Shown: positions 1 through 10,124 of the stretch, piece after piece | How positions within the stretch are numbered: position 1 is the stretch's first letter | How the letters are laid out: each line of letters opens with the position of its first letter | Assembly: GCF_002310495.1 (NCBI RefSeq) | Contig: NZ_CP023344.1 | Location: 1,178,001 to 1,242,000, forward strand | Direction of reading: 5' to 3' | DNA: 64,000 bases | From: Nibricoccus aquaticus | GTDB lineage: Bacteria > Verrucomicrobiota > Verrucomicrobiia > Opitutales > Opitutaceae | Program-made: the position numbers and the translations under genes | Notes under the pieces: model-generated | What the model was told of the DNA's origin: nothing | Databases searched by the model: none | What the model saw: the letters and a program-made list of their open reading frames with translations, nothing else

Positions 1-935
1 GGGAACACTACCTCTTCACCGGCGACCGCGAGTTCCTCGCGAAACGCGCTTACCCGGTCATGCGCGAGTCTGCGCAATTCTTCGCCGAGTTCCTCGTCAA
101 AGATCCCAAGACCGGCTGGCTGGTCACCAGCCCTTCGCATTCCCCCGAACAAGGCCCGCTCACCATCGGCCCCACGATGGATCAACAACTCATCCGCGCT
201 CTCTTCCGCTCCGTCATCGAGTCCGCCGCCATCCTTAAAACGGATACCGAATTCGCCGGCAAAATCGCCGACCTCTACGCCCAGCTCGCTCCCAATCAGA
301 TCGGCAAACACGGCCAGCTCCAGGAGTGGCTCGACGACGTGGACGTCCCCGACAACAACCACCGCCACATGTCCCCGCTCTGGGCGCTCTACCCCGGCAC
401 CGACATCACGCCCGCCACGCCCGCCGTTTACGACGCCGCGAAAAAACTCCTCGCCTGGCGCGGCCAAGGCTCTACCGGCTGGAGTTTCGCCTGGCGCATT
501 CCGCTCTGGGCCCGCGTCGGCGACGGCGACTATGCCTTCAGCCAGCTCGCCGGCCTCCTCCAGAAGCGCACGCTCCCCAATCTCTTCGATCTCTGCGGCC
601 CGTTCCAAATCGATGGCAACTTCGGCGCCACCGCCGGCGTAGCCGAGATGCTGCTACAAAGCCACGCCTTCTCGCCCAGCGATAAAGCTCTCCGCATTCT
701 CGATCTCCTCCCGGCTCTTCCGAAAGCCTGGCCCACCGGCAGCATCACCGGCCTCCGCGCCCGCGGCGGTTTCGAAATCGATCTCGAATGGCAGGACGGC
801 GCCCTCACCCGCGTCATCGTCCGCTCCACGCTCGGCCAGCCCTGCCGCCTCCGCTTCGGCCGCTTCACCGAAGACATCGCGACCCTTGCCGGCCAGACCT
901 ACATCCTCGACGGCCAGCTCAAACGCCTCCGCTAA
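1..935 (+). CDS. GH95 family glycoside hydrolase, C-terminal part (alpha-L-fucosidase/galactosidase type)
   Basis: The frame is open from the first bases (EHYLFTGDREFL is read from position 3), so the N-terminus lies outside the window. Family GH95 hallmarks are visible: an NNHRHMSPLWALYPG segment, a WRIPLWAR segment of the (alpha/alpha)6 barrel, and GPFQIDGNFGATAGVAEML, which carries a conserved Asp. GH95 enzymes are inverting alpha-L-fucosidases, and some act on alpha-L-galactose, including that of rhamnogalacturonan-II. The last 80 or so residues form the usual C-terminal beta domain. A DUF3826 gene follows 15 bases later on the same strand. The protein is probably secreted, but its signal peptide cannot be seen here. 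The family is clear; the exact sugar is not. Confidence 0.9.
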   Translation, partial: EHYLFTGDREFLAKRAYPVMRESAQFFAEFLVKDPKTGWLVTSPSHSPEQGPLTIGPTMDQQLIRALFRSVIESAAILKTDTEFAGKIADLYAQLAPNQIGKHGQLQEWLDDVDVPDNNHRHMSPLWALYPGTDITPATPAVYDAAKKLLAWRGQGSTGWSFAWRIPLWARVGDGDYAFSQLAGLLQKRTLPNLFDLCGPFQIDGNFGATAGVAEMLLQSHAFSPSDKALRILDLLPALPKAWPTGSITGLRARGGFEIDLEWQDGALTRVIVRSTLGQPCRLRFGRFTEDIATLAGQTYILDGQLKRLR

Positions 936-950
936 TATTTAACCACCGCC

Positions 951-1628
951 ATGAACTCCCTCCGCCTCCTCTCCCTGAGCATCCTCGGCTCCGCTCTCTT
1001 GCTCGGCTCCGCTCGCGCCGCCGATCCTGCTCCCGCCGCCCCAGCCGATAAAGAAGCCGCCTACACCAAAGTCCTCGACGAACGCTCCTCCAAGATCGTC
1101 GCCGCCCTCGAACTCGGCGACTCCACCAAAGCCGCCCGCGTCCAGGCCCGCATCATCGCCCAATATCGCTCCCTCAACGCCTGGCAGGAAACCCACGAAG
1201 AAAAACTCAAGGAGCTCCGCAAAACGAAAGACGCCGAGCCCGCGAAATCCGAAATCGCCGCCATCTACGCCGCCCGCAAAACCGCCCGCGACACCTTCCT
1301 CGCCGACCTCGCGAAAGACCTCACCCCGGCTCAAGTGGACACCGTCAAAGACAAGCTCACCTATAACAAACTACAGGTCACCTACAACGGCTACCTCCAG
1401 CAACTCCCCTCACTCAAAGAAGAGCAGAAGAAAAAAATCTACGACTGGCTCCTCGAAGCCCGCGAAGAAGGCATCGACGGCGTCAGCTCCCACGAAAAAG
1501 ACGAAATTTTCGGCAAGTACAAAGGCCGCATCAACAACTACCTCTCCAACGAAGGCTACGACTTAAAGCAAAGCAGCATCGACTGGAAAGCCCGCCGCGA
1601 CGCCGAAGCCGCCTCCGGCAAAAAGTAA
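951..1628 (+). CDS. DUF3826 secreted protein
   Basis: A 225-residue protein with a signal peptide (hydrophobic stretch at residues 5-21, cleavage near ARAAD). Residues 35-215 are helical and charged and contain TYNKLQVTYNGYLQQLPSLKEEQKKKIYDWLLEARE and GKYKGRINNYLSNEGYDL-type segments, which I recognise as DUF3826. That family is found mainly beside glycoside hydrolases in Bacteroidota and Verrucomicrobiota; its biochemical role is not known to me. It follows the GH95 gene by 15 bases, so the two are probably cotranscribed and stop at the terminator at 1662. The start has CCACCGCC in front of ATG and no Shine-Dalgarno. Confidence 0.8.
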   Translation: MNSLRLLSLSILGSALLLGSARAADPAPAAPADKEAAYTKVLDERSSKIVAALELGDSTKAARVQARIIAQYRSLNAWQETHEEKLKELRKTKDAEPAKSEIAAIYAARKTARDTFLADLAKDLTPAQVDTVKDKLTYNKLQVTYNGYLQQLPSLKEEQKKKIYDWLLEAREEGIDGVSSHEKDEIFGKYKGRINNYLSNEGYDLKQSSIDWKARRDAEAASGKK

Positions 1629-1661
1629 GCCTCCGCATCGCAGTTCACTCTCTCAAAACGC

Positions 1662-1693
1662 AAAAGGCGCGGTCTTCACAGACCGCGCCTTTT
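1662..1693. terminator. Bidirectional intrinsic terminator
   Basis: A perfect 14-bp stem (1662-1675 with 1680-1693) with a TCAC loop, flanked by A-rich and T-rich ends. It lies between the converging DUF3826 gene and the GH78 gene, so it can end both transcripts. Confidence 0.85.
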
Positions 1694-1716
1694 CATTTCA
1701 CGCCGAGCTCAAACGC

Positions 1717-4434
1717 TCAGCGAACTTCGAACACATAGCTGCCCGAGGCTACTTCGAGGGCCGTGAGCGCTCTGCCTTTCTGCGCGAGCCTCACATTGGG
1801 GTCTCCAAGGGTCAGCGGACGCCCGCTTTCTCGAACATCCCCGGCACCCGTCTGCGGCAGATAAACGATCGCCGTCGTATTTGTCGGCACCGTTACCTTG
1901 AGCGTCAGCGGTGCTCCCACCGACGCGCGCTCCCACCGCACCGCGATTTTTCCGTGGATCGATTCGTAGCTCGCATCCACCCACGTCGTCTCCGCGACCA
2001 GCTGCGGCGCGATGATGAACCGCTTGAATCCCGGCGCACTCGGATCAGGCCGGATGCCAGCGAGGTCGTGATAAAACCATTCGATGACCTGCCCGAGCAT
2101 GAAGTGATTATGCGACGCCCCGCGGCTTGCATTCCACGACTCCGGCAGCGCCGTCGCGCCTTGCTTGATCTGATAACCATACCCGGGCTTTTCATCCTGA
2201 TTGATCAGCTTCGCCACGACATCCGAGCGCCCCGCGTCCGCGAGAGAGCGCAGCAGATAACGAAATCCGATGTCGCCCGCCGTCGCATAACCGCGCTCCT
2301 CGACGTCCTTCACCAGAGACGCCAGCACACTCTCCCGGGCCGTTGATTCCGCGATGTTCAGCCCGAGTGCCAGCGCGTTCGAAGCCTGCGAGTTCGTGGC
2401 GTACGTGCCGGTCTCCGGCTTGAAAAACTCTTTCTGATAACGCGCATGGATCGCCTTCGCCTTCTCCGCATACATCGCCGCATCGTCCTTCTTCCCGAGC
2501 AACCGGGCGATCTGCGAGAGCATCTCGGCATCATGGAATAGAAACGCCGTCGCCGTGATGGGCGCGGGCGTGAGGCCTGCCCGGCCCTTTTTATTGATAT
2601 CGAGATCGTACCAGTCGCCGAGCCCGTCCGACAAAATCCCGTCCTGCGTCCGACTCTCCAGATAAGCGAAGTACGTCTTCATCCGTCCGTAGTGCGAGCG
2701 CAGCAGCTCCACATCGCCGGTGAACTGGTATTGCTGCCAGGGCACGAGAATAAATGCCGCGCCCCACTCCGCCGCTCCGCGAAACGCGCCTTTGAACTTG
2801 GTGTACTCGGGCGCGATATTCGGAATCAGCCCCTCCTCCGTCTGCGCCTCAGCCATGTCCCACATCGCCTTCGTGAAGATACGCGCCGTGTCGAATTCGT
2901 AGCGGATCGACGGCCCGTTGAGATGAAACTGCTCGATCCAGCCCAGCTTCTCGCGATGCGGGCAGTCCGTCAGCACCGACACCATGTTCGAACGCTGCGC
3001 CCAGCGCACCAGATCCCGGATACGGTTGAACAGCCCGTTCGACGTCTCGAAATGCCCGGTAGGCTCCGCCACGGCGTGAACGATCGCCATCTCCACGCTT
3101 TCCAACTTCGGCAATGCACCGCCTTCCGTCGCAGGAATAAACTCCGTGGAGAGATAGCGTGAGCCCACGTAGTAAAACTTCGGGAACCACGTCTCCTCGC
3201 CGTCCGTCGCCTTCGTGTACTGCCACCAAGCCGAACCGCGATGTGCGCCGCCCATGGTTCCTCGATCGATCGTGCCATCCTCGTTGATGACTTCGCCAGG
3301 GGTCATCTTCACCGTCGAGCCCGCAGGCCCGCTCACGAGGATGCGCGGCATGAACGACGTGTTCTGTCCAAAATCGTAGAGTGTCAGCCCGGGCTTCAGC
3401 TCACGCACCGACACCGGCTTGCGCGTCTCGATCACACGCAATGGCTCGGAGTCCCGACTATGCGCCTTGAGCACAAACGCCGGACGATTCACAGGGACCG
3501 CATTCGGCCACGCCGAATCATTGAAACCTGCGTTGCGCCAGCCACTCGGCTCTTTGCGCGCATCATGATCTTCTCCGGAAAAAATGCCGTTGAACGTCAC
3601 CGGGCCGGGATCCGTGCGCCACTTCTCATCGGTGCCAACGACTTCGACCGAGCCATCCGCATATTCCAGCTGGAGATGCAGCATCGCGCGCAACGGCCCA
3701 AACGAACCGGTGAACTTGGCGAAACGATTGCGACGCACGACATGATACATGCCGTTGCCGAGCTCCATCGTGGCCGCGTTCGTACCCTCTGTGAGCAAAG
3801 CCGTCACGTCTTCCGTACGATAAAGAATGGTCTCATCAAAATTGGTCCAGCCAGGCGCGAGCAGATCATCGCCCGCCTTCTTCCCGTTGAAACCGAGTTC
3901 GTAGATTCCAACGCCCGAGACAAACGCGAGCGCGCGTTTCAGGCCGGACTTCACGGCAAATTCGCGGCGCATGATCACCGCTTCGCTGCTCGTCTGCGGC
4001 GTGATCCAGATGCCTTTCCAGTCCGTCTGCTCCAGGAGCGCCATCGTCCATGTCGCGGAAGTGCTCCACGCGGACGGCTTTCCCGCGCGATCCCACGAGC
4101 GCGTTTTCCAAAACACTTTCTGCGCCGACACCAGCTTGGCCCCGGCATAACGAATAAACGTCGTCTCGCTGCTTTCAACGCGTCCGCTGTCCCAAAGATC
4201 GCCGCGATCCCCCGCAAGCTCGCCGGCTGAAGACGCGACGAGAATTTGATAAGCGGTCTGACGTTGCCCACGTTCGCCGCTTTCCACCCGCCACTGCAAC
4301 CGTGGCTGCGCCAAATCGATGCCGAGCGGATCGACGCTGTACTCGGTTTTCAGATCGGCAACCCGGTAATCCGCCGCCTGAGCGGCAGACATGAACGTCA
4401 GCGTGACAAGCAGGAGGCGGAAAAGCGTTCGCAT
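1717..4434 (-). CDS. GH78 alpha-L-rhamnosidase
   Basis: A secreted enzyme of about 905 residues releasing terminal alpha-L-rhamnose. The start is taken at 4434 (MRTLFRLLLVTLTFMSAAQA, a signal peptide); a longer frame would run back into the upstream gene. The order of domains fits GH78: N-terminal Bac_rhamnosid_N regions (YRVADLKTEYSVDPLGID, PRLQWRVES), a concanavalin-like domain, then the (alpha/alpha)6 barrel with DCPHREKLGWIEQ holding the acidic catalytic segment, and SWNASRGASHNHFMLGQVIEWFYHDLAGI near the end, followed by the C-terminal beta domain. Only 2 bases separate it from the stop of the GH2 fusion gene, so translation is probably coupled. Rhamnose isomerase is encoded at 34036. 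Confidence 0.92.
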   Translation of the reverse strand: MRTLFRLLLVTLTFMSAAQAADYRVADLKTEYSVDPLGIDLAQPRLQWRVESGERGQRQTAYQILVASSAGELAGDRGDLWDSGRVESSETTFIRYAGAKLVSAQKVFWKTRSWDRAGKPSAWSTSATWTMALLEQTDWKGIWITPQTSSEAVIMRREFAVKSGLKRALAFVSGVGIYELGFNGKKAGDDLLAPGWTNFDETILYRTEDVTALLTEGTNAATMELGNGMYHVVRRNRFAKFTGSFGPLRAMLHLQLEYADGSVEVVGTDEKWRTDPGPVTFNGIFSGEDHDARKEPSGWRNAGFNDSAWPNAVPVNRPAFVLKAHSRDSEPLRVIETRKPVSVRELKPGLTLYDFGQNTSFMPRILVSGPAGSTVKMTPGEVINEDGTIDRGTMGGAHRGSAWWQYTKATDGEETWFPKFYYVGSRYLSTEFIPATEGGALPKLESVEMAIVHAVAEPTGHFETSNGLFNRIRDLVRWAQRSNMVSVLTDCPHREKLGWIEQFHLNGPSIRYEFDTARIFTKAMWDMAEAQTEEGLIPNIAPEYTKFKGAFRGAAEWGAAFILVPWQQYQFTGDVELLRSHYGRMKTYFAYLESRTQDGILSDGLGDWYDLDINKKGRAGLTPAPITATAFLFHDAEMLSQIARLLGKKDDAAMYAEKAKAIHARYQKEFFKPETGTYATNSQASNALALGLNIAESTARESVLASLVKDVEERGYATAGDIGFRYLLRSLADAGRSDVVAKLINQDEKPGYGYQIKQGATALPESWNASRGASHNHFMLGQVIEWFYHDLAGIRPDPSAPGFKRFIIAPQLVAETTWVDASYESIHGKIAVRWERASVGAPLTLKVTVPTNTTAIVYLPQTGAGDVRESGRPLTLGDPNVRLAQKGRALTALEVASGSYVFEVR

Positions 4435-4436
4435 GG

Positions 4437-7400
4437 TCAGAGTTTCTTCGGATCGAGGACGACGTGTTTGATGCGCTTGCGGTCCCACGTGTACGTCACG
4501 TGGATGCGACCGTCAGCGCCTTGGATGACCGCAGGATATGCGTAGCCCGCGCTGACCGGCTCGGTTTCGAGCGTAGCGGCCCGGCGCCACTTCACGCCGT
4601 CGTCCGAGACCGCGACATCGAGCGGATAACGCACGCCCTTGGTAGGACGCTCGGGTGGCGGCGAGGTATGATTGTAGATCACGAACTGGCGGCCATCCGC
4701 GAGCGTGACCGCGTCGGTGCCGGAGTTCGGATTGGGCAGTTCGCTCGCTTCAAATGGCGTCCAGGTTTTGCCCTGATCGCTCGACCAGCTGCTCGCGAGC
4801 ACGCCGCTCTTGGAACGGCAGATCGTCTGCAAGCGTCCATCTTTGTGGAAGAGGATGCTCGGTTGAATCGCGTCGAAGTTCTTTTCGCCCTTCGGCACCT
4901 GACTGAGAATTTTCCAAGTCTTGCCCTGATCGGTCGAGTGCTCGAAATGCACGCGCCAGCCGTCTTTGTTACCCTCAGTGCTCGTTGGCGAGAGCCACGA
5001 ACCGTCGGCGAGCTCAACCGGCTTGTTTTTGATCGGCCCGAGAATGCCGTCGGGCAGGCGCACCGGCTTGCTCCAGGTTTTGCCGCCATCTTTAGACGTG
5101 ATCACTTCGCCCCACCATTTGGCGGGTGACGGACCGACTTTGTAGAAGAGGACGAGCGGGCCTTTCTTCGGTTGGAACAAAACCGGATTCCACGTGGGCT
5201 CGCGTTTGCCGTCAGCTTGAACGCCGTTAGCGACTGCCTGCGCAGGCAGCCACTTGCCGTTTTCCTGGCGGGCAAACCAGATCTCCACATCCGGATGACG
5301 CTCGCGCGTGCCGCCAAACCAAGCCGCGCCAAGCACGCCGGGAGAAATCTCCGCGATGGTCGATGCATGGCAGGACGGGTAAGAAGGATTGTCGTTGATG
5401 ATGCCGCCGCCAATCACGGCGGGCGTTTTGGGAAGATCGCCTGCACGTTCGAGAATTTTGCCCGCATTGACATCGATCACGGGAGCGATCTGGAGGCCGC
5501 CCTTGAATTCGCCCGTGCCGTCTTCCTTGAGATCGAGCCGCCACTCAGGACGCTCCGCCGGGCCACCTTTCACCCAGGCACCGGCGATGTGCGTGAGAAC
5601 GCGCAGCGTGACGTCGCCTTCTTTTGCAGCATCGAGACGGAACCCCTGAATGCCTTTGACCTGAAGCGCGCGGCCTTCGGAACCCGCAAGGCGCAACCAC
5701 TCGACGCCTGACTTCGTGCCACGGGATTCACCGCTGAAAAGCGGCGACATCCACTGGCCGAAAAGCGCGCTCGCATGGCGGTTCGGCATCGTCGCGCCGG
5801 GACCGTAACCGAGCCAGGTGATCGTCTGCGGCTCATCAGGAGTCTTCAGCGCGAGGCCAATTTCCAAGAGCCAAGGGAGATCAACTTTGGGCTTCACGAC
5901 GTAGTCGACCCAGAGCGAGCCATCGGTGCCGATACGGTAGGTGTAATTAACCGCGACGCTGTTCTTGTTGTCGGCCTTGTAATCGACGGTGGTCGTGATG
6001 AGCACGCCCTTGTCGTCGGTTTTAAACTCAAACGCCGACGCGACTGCCGGCATGTTTTGCAGGAAGGTTTTCCACTCATAGGTCACTTTGCGGCGATCGA
6101 TGACGTTGGCCTCGCTGTAAGTCGGATTGCGCCAGACGACGAGCGTCGCGCCATCGATCATCTTTTCGCCTGCGAGTTCGAGCGAAGTGAGCTGGCCGCT
6201 CTTCGAGTTGAAGCTGTAGACGGATTGTCCGGCGGTGACAACGAGCGCGTCGTCTTTCTTCTCGGCCTTCACCTCGACCTTCGTAGCTGGAGCAACTGCC
6301 GTGGCAGCGACTTCATCGAGACGCACGCTGCGCTGTGCGATCTGCAGGCCCTGCGCATCGGTGAAGAACAGATGGAGATAAGAAACGCCCGGAGCGACAT
6401 CGCGCGGGATCGCCGTTGTCGGAATTCCGATCCGCGTTTCCGCATGCGGAATTGTGGCAGGCAGTTTGATTTCGCCGGAGGCCACGACGTTCGCGTCGCG
6501 GTAGAGATTCCACTTCACCGAGACCGTGGAGAGGTCGGTGAAATCGTACGCGTTGCGCAGGGGAACGATCACCTCGGACTGGCCCGCGACAAACGGCAAT
6601 CGGTCAACCATCACGCGGACCGGTGCGTAGGAGGCTTTCGTCTCCCAATAATCGATCTGCGGTTTGCGGTCAGCGTCGACGATTCCGTCCGTGCCGTGAT
6701 TGCCATGCGAGTCGTAGATCTCGTCCTTGCTCGCGGACTTTTCCTTCACGAGCTCGGCGCCTTCGCGCGTGTACTTCTTCTTGTCGAGCATCGGATCGAA
6801 CACTTCGCGTCCATTGATCTTACGCCGCAGGCCTTGATCGGCCCACATCCAGATCATGCCGCCCGCGCCAGCCGGATGGCGGGCAATCGCGTCCCAGCGT
6901 TCCTGCTGTTCACCGAAATCATCACCGCCGAGCGCGTGCGAGTATTCCGTGGTGATGAACGGGCGATCGGCCCACGCACCGAGACGATCGTATTCTTCCG
7001 CTTTCCAATAGTGCGGCGCGATCAAATCGACTTCCGGCGGCAAGCCGACTTCGGAGCGGAACGGCAGCAAGGTCGGACGCGTGGAATCGAGGCCTTTGAC
7101 GGCGCGAAGCGCATCGACGTGCAGCGCGCTCATCGGATCTTCGTTACCCACACTCCAGACGACGATCGACGGACGGTTACGGTCGCGGTTGATCGTCTCG
7201 TACACGCGGAGGAAAACGCCTTCGGCAAACGACGGATCGCCCATGCGATCGCCGCCGAAACCGAACGGGACTTCTTCGACGACATACATGCCCAGCTCAT
7301 CGCAAAGTTTGATGAAGCCTTCAGCGGGCGGGTAATGCGCAGTGCGGACGGCGTTAATGTTCGCCGCCTTCATGAGCTGGATGTCTTCGAGCCAGTGCTC

Positions 7401-8468
7401 GCGGCGCGTAGCGCGGCCGACATCGGGATGCTGATCGTGACGCGCAACGCCGCGGAGTTTCACGGCGCGACCGTTGATGCGGAAAACTCCGCCAGCCGTG
7501 GAGACTTCGCGGAAACCGATCTTGTCGGACCAGCTGTGCACGAGTTTGCCCTCGTGATGCAGCTCAACGCGCAAATTGTAGAGATTGGGTGTTTCGGCGG
7601 TCCACGGCGCGGGCTGGCGCACGATTAAGTTGATCGGGATGTCGCGGCCGTTGTGAGCCGCAGTAATCGTGGCCGTATAAGTCGCTTGCTGCACTTCCTT
7701 GCCATCGAGCGTGGTCAGGATCGCACGGACATCGAAGGGCGCGGACGTGGAGAAAAAATCCATCTTCTCGTTGCGCATGATGTGCGCACGCACGCGGAGT
7801 TCGGCGTCACGAAACTGCTCGTCGAAGTCGGTGACGACGCTGACGCGTTCGATGAACCACTCCTTCGGCGTGAACTCCAGGCGCACACTCCGATAGATGC
7901 CGGGCAGGCCCCAGTCGTCGTTGGAATCGAGTTTGAATGACTGCGTCTGCTGGCGCACGCGGACGGCGATCTTGTTTTTCTCGCCGGGCTTGAGCGCCTT
8001 GCTCACGTCGAACGCAAAACCGGTGAAGCCGCTGTCGTGACGACCGAGGCGCTGGCCGTTGACCCAGACTTCCGCAGATTGCCAGACACCGTCGAAGTAG
8101 AGCATCGCACGGCGATCCTTCGCGCCCGCAGGCACGTCGAAGCTGTGGAGATAAAATCCTTCGGACTTCGTGCCGTTCACATAATGCGGCTCCTCGAAGC
8201 CATGCGTCGTCCAATTGGCCGGAACGGGGATCGACTTGAACGCGGAGGCGTCAAAACCGTCAGCGTAGAATTTGCCGAGTGCGTCGGCTGCATCCTCATC
8301 GGGCTTCAGCAGGAACTGCCAGTCGCCATCGAGCGAGATCGGCGCGGGCACTTCGGCGGGCGCGGCGGGTTTTGCGGACTCTGCTTTCGCGTCGGCGGCA
8401 TGAACGATGGAGGGTGCCACAAGACCCGCGAGGGCCAGCGCACAGAGGAGGGTTTTAGCTGCGTTCAT
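4437..8468 (-). CDS. GH2 glycosidase fused to a sialidase-like (BNR_2) beta-propeller
   Basis: One uninterrupted frame of 1343 residues. Residues 1-25 are a signal peptide. Residues about 44-330 are the GH2 sugar-binding and immunoglobulin domains, and about 330-610 the TIM barrel. The acid/base is E443 in VGNEDP and the nucleophile E508 in TTEYSHALGG. A beta-galactosidase-like small-chain region follows to about 1000. From about residue 1010 the sequence becomes a different fold: GGIINDNPSYPSCHASTIAE, EIWFARQENGKW, TSKDGGKTWS, HSTDQGKTWK and SSDQGKTWTP, which are Asp-box repeats of a sialidase-like propeller. Most GH2 proteins end before such a domain. The gene sits 4 bases after the symporter gene and 2 bases before the GH78 gene. 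The propeller's substrate is unknown; a keto-deoxy sugar is possible. Confidence 0.85.
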   Translation of the reverse strand: MNAAKTLLCALALAGLVAPSIVHAADAKAESAKPAAPAEVPAPISLDGDWQFLLKPDEDAADALGKFYADGFDASAFKSIPVPANWTTHGFEEPHYVNGTKSEGFYLHSFDVPAGAKDRRAMLYFDGVWQSAEVWVNGQRLGRHDSGFTGFAFDVSKALKPGEKNKIAVRVRQQTQSFKLDSNDDWGLPGIYRSVRLEFTPKEWFIERVSVVTDFDEQFRDAELRVRAHIMRNEKMDFFSTSAPFDVRAILTTLDGKEVQQATYTATITAAHNGRDIPINLIVRQPAPWTAETPNLYNLRVELHHEGKLVHSWSDKIGFREVSTAGGVFRINGRAVKLRGVARHDQHPDVGRATRREHWLEDIQLMKAANINAVRTAHYPPAEGFIKLCDELGMYVVEEVPFGFGGDRMGDPSFAEGVFLRVYETINRDRNRPSIVVWSVGNEDPMSALHVDALRAVKGLDSTRPTLLPFRSEVGLPPEVDLIAPHYWKAEEYDRLGAWADRPFITTEYSHALGGDDFGEQQERWDAIARHPAGAGGMIWMWADQGLRRKINGREVFDPMLDKKKYTREGAELVKEKSASKDEIYDSHGNHGTDGIVDADRKPQIDYWETKASYAPVRVMVDRLPFVAGQSEVIVPLRNAYDFTDLSTVSVKWNLYRDANVVASGEIKLPATIPHAETRIGIPTTAIPRDVAPGVSYLHLFFTDAQGLQIAQRSVRLDEVAATAVAPATKVEVKAEKKDDALVVTAGQSVYSFNSKSGQLTSLELAGEKMIDGATLVVWRNPTYSEANVIDRRKVTYEWKTFLQNMPAVASAFEFKTDDKGVLITTTVDYKADNKNSVAVNYTYRIGTDGSLWVDYVVKPKVDLPWLLEIGLALKTPDEPQTITWLGYGPGATMPNRHASALFGQWMSPLFSGESRGTKSGVEWLRLAGSEGRALQVKGIQGFRLDAAKEGDVTLRVLTHIAGAWVKGGPAERPEWRLDLKEDGTGEFKGGLQIAPVIDVNAGKILERAGDLPKTPAVIGGGIINDNPSYPSCHASTIAEISPGVLGAAWFGGTRERHPDVEIWFARQENGKWLPAQAVANGVQADGKREPTWNPVLFQPKKGPLVLFYKVGPSPAKWWGEVITSKDGGKTWSKPVRLPDGILGPIKNKPVELADGSWLSPTSTEGNKDGWRVHFEHSTDQGKTWKILSQVPKGEKNFDAIQPSILFHKDGRLQTICRSKSGVLASSWSSDQGKTWTPFEASELPNPNSGTDAVTLADGRQFVIYNHTSPPPERPTKGVRYPLDVAVSDDGVKWRRAATLETEPVSAGYAYPAVIQGADGRIHVTYTWDRKRIKHVVLDPKKL

Positions 8469-8472
8469 AAAA

Positions 8473-9990
8473 TCAGTGGGAAGTTTTTGACGCTTCTGCC
8501 GCCGTCGGGCGGCCGGGAAGAAAGGTCGTGACGAGCAAACCGGTGAGCAGGATCGCTACGGTGCCGAAGACGATGGTGAGGAACGTGTGGAAGTGGCTGC
8601 GCATCCCCTCGGGGAAGAGCCAGCCCTTGGAGGAGAGCGTCATCCAGAGAATCAATACGACGCCCGCCGCGACACCGGTGAGGGCGGCGCGGTTGGTCGC
8701 GCGACGCGAAAGGAAGCCGAGCAGGAAAAGCCCGAGCGTGCCGCCGCCAAAGATGCCCGCGAGCATCCACCACGCGTCGAGCGCGCTGGGGGCGCCCGTC
8801 ATGATGATGGCGACACCGGTGCCAAGCGCGCCCCAGATAAACGTGGCGGAATAAAGCACGCGCATGGATTTCTGGTTGTCGGCTTTGCGGTTGATGAAGC
8901 GCAGGTAGTAATCGTTGAGCAGGATCGTCGCCGAGGAGTTGAGACAGCTGGAGATGGTGCTCATGGCGGCGGCGAAGATCGCGGCGATCAACAGTCCGGT
9001 CAGGCCGGGCGGCAGCACGCTAACGATGAAGTGAGGGAAAACGTAGTCGGATTTATTCGCGGCGCGATAGACCTCGGGCAGATCGGCGGGATTGGCCGTG
9101 TAGTAGGCGAACATCGCGGTGCCGATGAAGAAGAAGACGGCGGAAAGCGGCACGTAGAGCAGGCCACCGAGCCAGACGCTCTTGCGCGCCTCGGCATCGG
9201 ACTTCGAGGCGAGGTAACGCTGCACGTAATTCTGATCGATGCCGAAGTTCTGCAGGTTGATCACCAGACCGTAAACCAGCACCACCCAGAACGTGGACTC
9301 GGTCAGGCTCGCGCCGAAACTGCCGAGAGAAAATTTATTGTGCTCCGAGGCGATGGCGAAGAGCTGGCCGGGGCCCTCGGGAAGTTTGAAAATCATCAAC
9401 GTCGCGCACGCGAGCGCACCGGCGATCAAGACCACGGTCTGCACGGCGTCGGTCCAGATGACGGCGACGATGCCGCCGACGAGCGAGTAGATCGTCACCG
9501 AGATGCCGGTGATGAGGATGATCGTTTTGATGTCCCACCCGAGCAGCACGTTCATCGGCAGCGCCATGAGGTACATCACCGCGCCCATGCGGGCTAGCTG
9601 GGTGAGCAGGTAGCAGACGCCGGTGTACGTGCGCGCCCACGTGCCGAAGCGCGCCTCCAGATGCTGAAACGCCGAGACGTGACCGGCGTTCCGGTAGAAC
9701 GGCAGAAACCACTTCACGGCGATCCAGGTCGCGAGCGGGATCGAGAGACTGAATACGAAGGGATTCCAGTTGGCGGCGAACGCCTTTCCGGGCAGCGCGA
9801 GGAAACTGATGCTGCTGACGTACGTGCCGAGGATCGAGAGACCGGTGAGCCAGCCCGGCAGGCTGCGCTCGGCGGCGGTGTAGTTCTCGACGGAGCGGCT
9901 GCGCTTCCAGAAAAAGAAACCGACCGCCATCGTCGCCACGAAGTAGCCGACGAGGATGACCATATCCAAGGTGGTGAAATGAGGCGACAT
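8473..9990 (-). CDS. Sodium:solute symporter (SSS family)
   Basis: A 505-residue inner-membrane transporter with about 13 hydrophobic segments. Family features include [37 protein letters not shown] near the N-terminus (TM1-2, sodium-site region), [20 protein letters not shown] in the middle, and [27 protein letters not shown] (TM8 sodium-site serines). In polysaccharide loci such symporters import monosaccharides or uronate-like sugars. It lies between the aldolase gene (134 bases upstream) and the GH2 fusion (4 bases downstream). The second symporter at 21950 shares the layout but is clearly divergent. Confidence 0.93.
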   Translation of the reverse strand: MSPHFTTLDMVILVGYFVATMAVGFFFWKRSRSVENYTAAERSLPGWLTGLSILGTYVSSISFLALPGKAFAANWNPFVFSLSIPLATWIAVKWFLPFYRNAGHVSAFQHLEARFGTWARTYTGVCYLLTQLARMGAVMYLMALPMNVLLGWDIKTIILITGISVTIYSLVGGIVAVIWTDAVQTVVLIAGALACATLMIFKLPEGPGQLFAIASEHNKFSLGSFGASLTESTFWVVLVYGLVINLQNFGIDQNYVQRYLASKSDAEARKSVWLGGLLYVPLSAVFFFIGTAMFAYYTANPADLPEVYRAANKSDYVFPHFIVSVLPPGLTGLLIAAIFAAAMSTISSCLNSSATILLNDYYLRFINRKADNQKSMRVLYSATFIWGALGTGVAIIMTGAPSALDAWWMLAGIFGGGTLGLFLLGFLSRRATNRAALTGVAAGVVLILWMTLSSKGWLFPEGMRSHFHTFLTIVFGTVAILLTGLLVTTFLPGRPTAAEASKTSH

Positions 9991-10029
9991 GGCGGGCGGG
10001 GCAGAGGTGAAGTTCTAGCGGGTTAAGGT

Positions 10030-10117
10030 GGAGCGCGCACTCCGAGCGCGCTGTTCGATGCGGGATGGCGGATGATTTTTTTGCGGACGACGGTCTTGAA
10101 CGCGCTCGGAGTGCGCG
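10030..10117. repeat. Inverted pair of 17-bp palindromic elements (BIME-like)
   Basis: CGCGCACTCCGAGCGCG at 10034-10050 occurs again as its exact reverse complement at 10101-10117, with 50 bases between. Each copy can also fold on itself (5-bp CGCGC/GCGCG stem), and the first is headed by GGAG. It lies between the aldolase and symporter genes and may affect how far the arm is transcribed. Confidence 0.7.
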
Positions 10118-10124
10118 TTGCGCC

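Noticed and set aside
5775-7628. A 617-codon frame antisense to the GH2 fusion gene
   Set aside because: Its mirror gene has clear GH2 motifs; this frame is Arg/Asp-rich and without domains. The same holds for the long antisense frames at 30738-32339 and 54545-56164.
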